43,202 nt of DNA from Toxoplasma gondii ME49 (Eukaryota > Apicomplexa > Conoidasida > Eucoccidiorida > Sarcocystidae): the NCBI RefSeq assembly GCF_000006565.2, contig NC_031476.1:6927084-6970285 (forward strand), given 5' to 3'. Below, in pieces: positions 42,499 to 43,202 of this stretch. The position numbers and the translations under genes are program-made. The notes under the pieces were generated by a model. The model had not been told where the DNA came from. It saw only the letters and a program-made list of their open reading frames with translations, and did not search any database. Each line of letters starts with the position of its first letter. The first letter of the stretch is position 1.

Positions 42499-42955
42499 CG
42501 GCAATGTCGCCGGAAATGGGATGAGTACCTATGGCGAAAAAAAGGATGTTCCGCATGCCAGTCACGAGACACCATCGAATCGTCTCATCAACTTATGTGG
42601 GACATCTGAATTAAACCTGAAAGTCTTTTACCTTGTTCCAGGGTAACAGATGTCGTTGTAAATGTGTGGGTATGAAAGACTTCAACAGCTGCCACGCTGT
42701 AACAGTAACCCACCATGAAATATTAACACGTTTGACTCGCATATACATCTTCCACAGCAACTCTACACCGGCAAGTCATCACCGAATGAGCAGTGCCCTC
42801 TCGTACGGTCATCATTTTGGACAACGCCATAAAATCAGTACCACCCCTCAACACATGTTTAGGCACAACGATCGCACTCATGCGATGCCAATAAAAAGAA
42901 AATATCGACGCTTGTTGAGGGCCTGCGAATTCTTTACTGGACCTTAGCAACTACC
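42499..42955. other. Subterminal segment with reversed strand bias
   Basis: Hand count over 42541-42900 gives A 113, C 95, G 66, T 86, so A+C exceeds G+T, the opposite of the rest of the window. A plus-strand ORF of about 91 codons from ATG 42672 to 42947 and a minus-strand ORF (42723-42950) overlap fully. Neither shows a recognisable domain. I see no satellite monomer here. Confidence 0.6.
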
Positions 42956-43056
42956 GTCCCGGGTTTTTCCAAGACTGTATAGCGTACAGTGTTTTTAGAG
43001 GCTAGGGTTTTTAAGCGTTTCTACGAGTTTAGCCTTTTCCCGGGTTCCCTCTGGGG
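42956..43056 (+). repeat. Degenerate telomere-like transition
   Basis: G+T-rich bias returns and broken telomere-like words appear: GTTTTTAGAG (42991), GCTAGGGTTTTTAAG (43001) and GAGTTTAGCC (43025). CCCGGGTT occurs twice (42958 and 43040). This is typical of the boundary between subtelomere and functional telomere. Confidence 0.75.
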
Positions 43057-43202
43057 TTTAGGGTTTTTTACGGTTTTTTAGGGTTGTTTAGGGTTTAGGG
43101 TTGTTTAGGGTTTAGGGTTTTTTAGGGTTTAGGGTTTTTTAGGGTTTAGGGTTTTTTAGGGTTTAGGGTTTTTTAGGGTTTAGGGTTTTTTAGGGTTTAG
43201 GG
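43057..43202 (+). repeat. Telomere, alternating TTTTTTAGGG and TTTAGGG
   Basis: Starts TTTAGGG, TTTTTTACGG, TTTTTTAGGG, then seven perfect-length 17-bp units fill 43084-43202 (7 x 17 = 119). The first two units are TTGTTTAGGGTTTAGGG and the next five TTTTTTAGGGTTTAGGG. The G-rich strand runs 5' to 3' toward the window edge, so this is the right end of a chromosome, cut by the end of the assembly. TTTAGGG is the telomere type of plants, apicomplexans and several other protists. Confidence 0.97.

Overview
This window is a eukaryotic chromosome end. The last ~146 bases (43057-43202) are a telomere whose G-rich strand reads outward to the right, built from TTTAGGG and TTTTTTAGGG. That telomere type occurs in apicomplexans, plants, many algae and oomycetes. 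GC content is moderate (a little over 50% by eye). Leftward of the telomere lie about 39 kb of long-period satellite arrays on a G+T-rich strand. From memory, Toxoplasma gondii telomere-associated sequences are described as ~30 kb blocks of three repetitive regions separated by complex sequence, nearly gene-free and with a long-range strand composition bias. This window fits that picture, so a coccidian, most likely T. gondii or a close relative, is my best guess (about 0.6). No sequence search was possible.

Layout. (1) 1-9859: array A, ~400-424 bp monomers, 23 recognisable copies. (2) 9860-13480: an apparently complex spacer that I read as an old single copy of the C and D sequences found further right. 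(3) 13480-14044: a remnant of about 1.3 A monomers. (4) 14045-22880: array C, ~770 bp monomers. (5) 22880-33345: array D, ~0.75 kb monomers plus ~1.9-2.5 kb composite units. (6) 33345-39540: array F (~738 bp), with an inner array E in which a ~330 bp deletion derivative of F is amplified about sevenfold. (7) 39540-42480: non-repetitive sequence of more balanced composition with several short protein-like ORFs, none secure. (8) 42485-42955: a segment with reversed strand bias that starts with reverse-oriented telomere-like units. (9) 42956-43056: degenerate telomere-like DNA. (10) the telomere.

I find no convincing complete protein-coding gene, no tRNA or rRNA, no transposase and no CRISPR. 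Most ORFs over 60 codons lie inside satellite monomers, span monomer joints, or are about as long as chance predicts. The only place where a real or decayed gene is plausible is 39.5-42.3 kb. The biological content is mainly the evolution of the satellites: all families look related, carry a recurring TTCAG...GGTRRGTAG box, and show layered duplication, truncation and higher-order repeat formation. The likely role is subtelomeric, probably heterochromatic, structural DNA.
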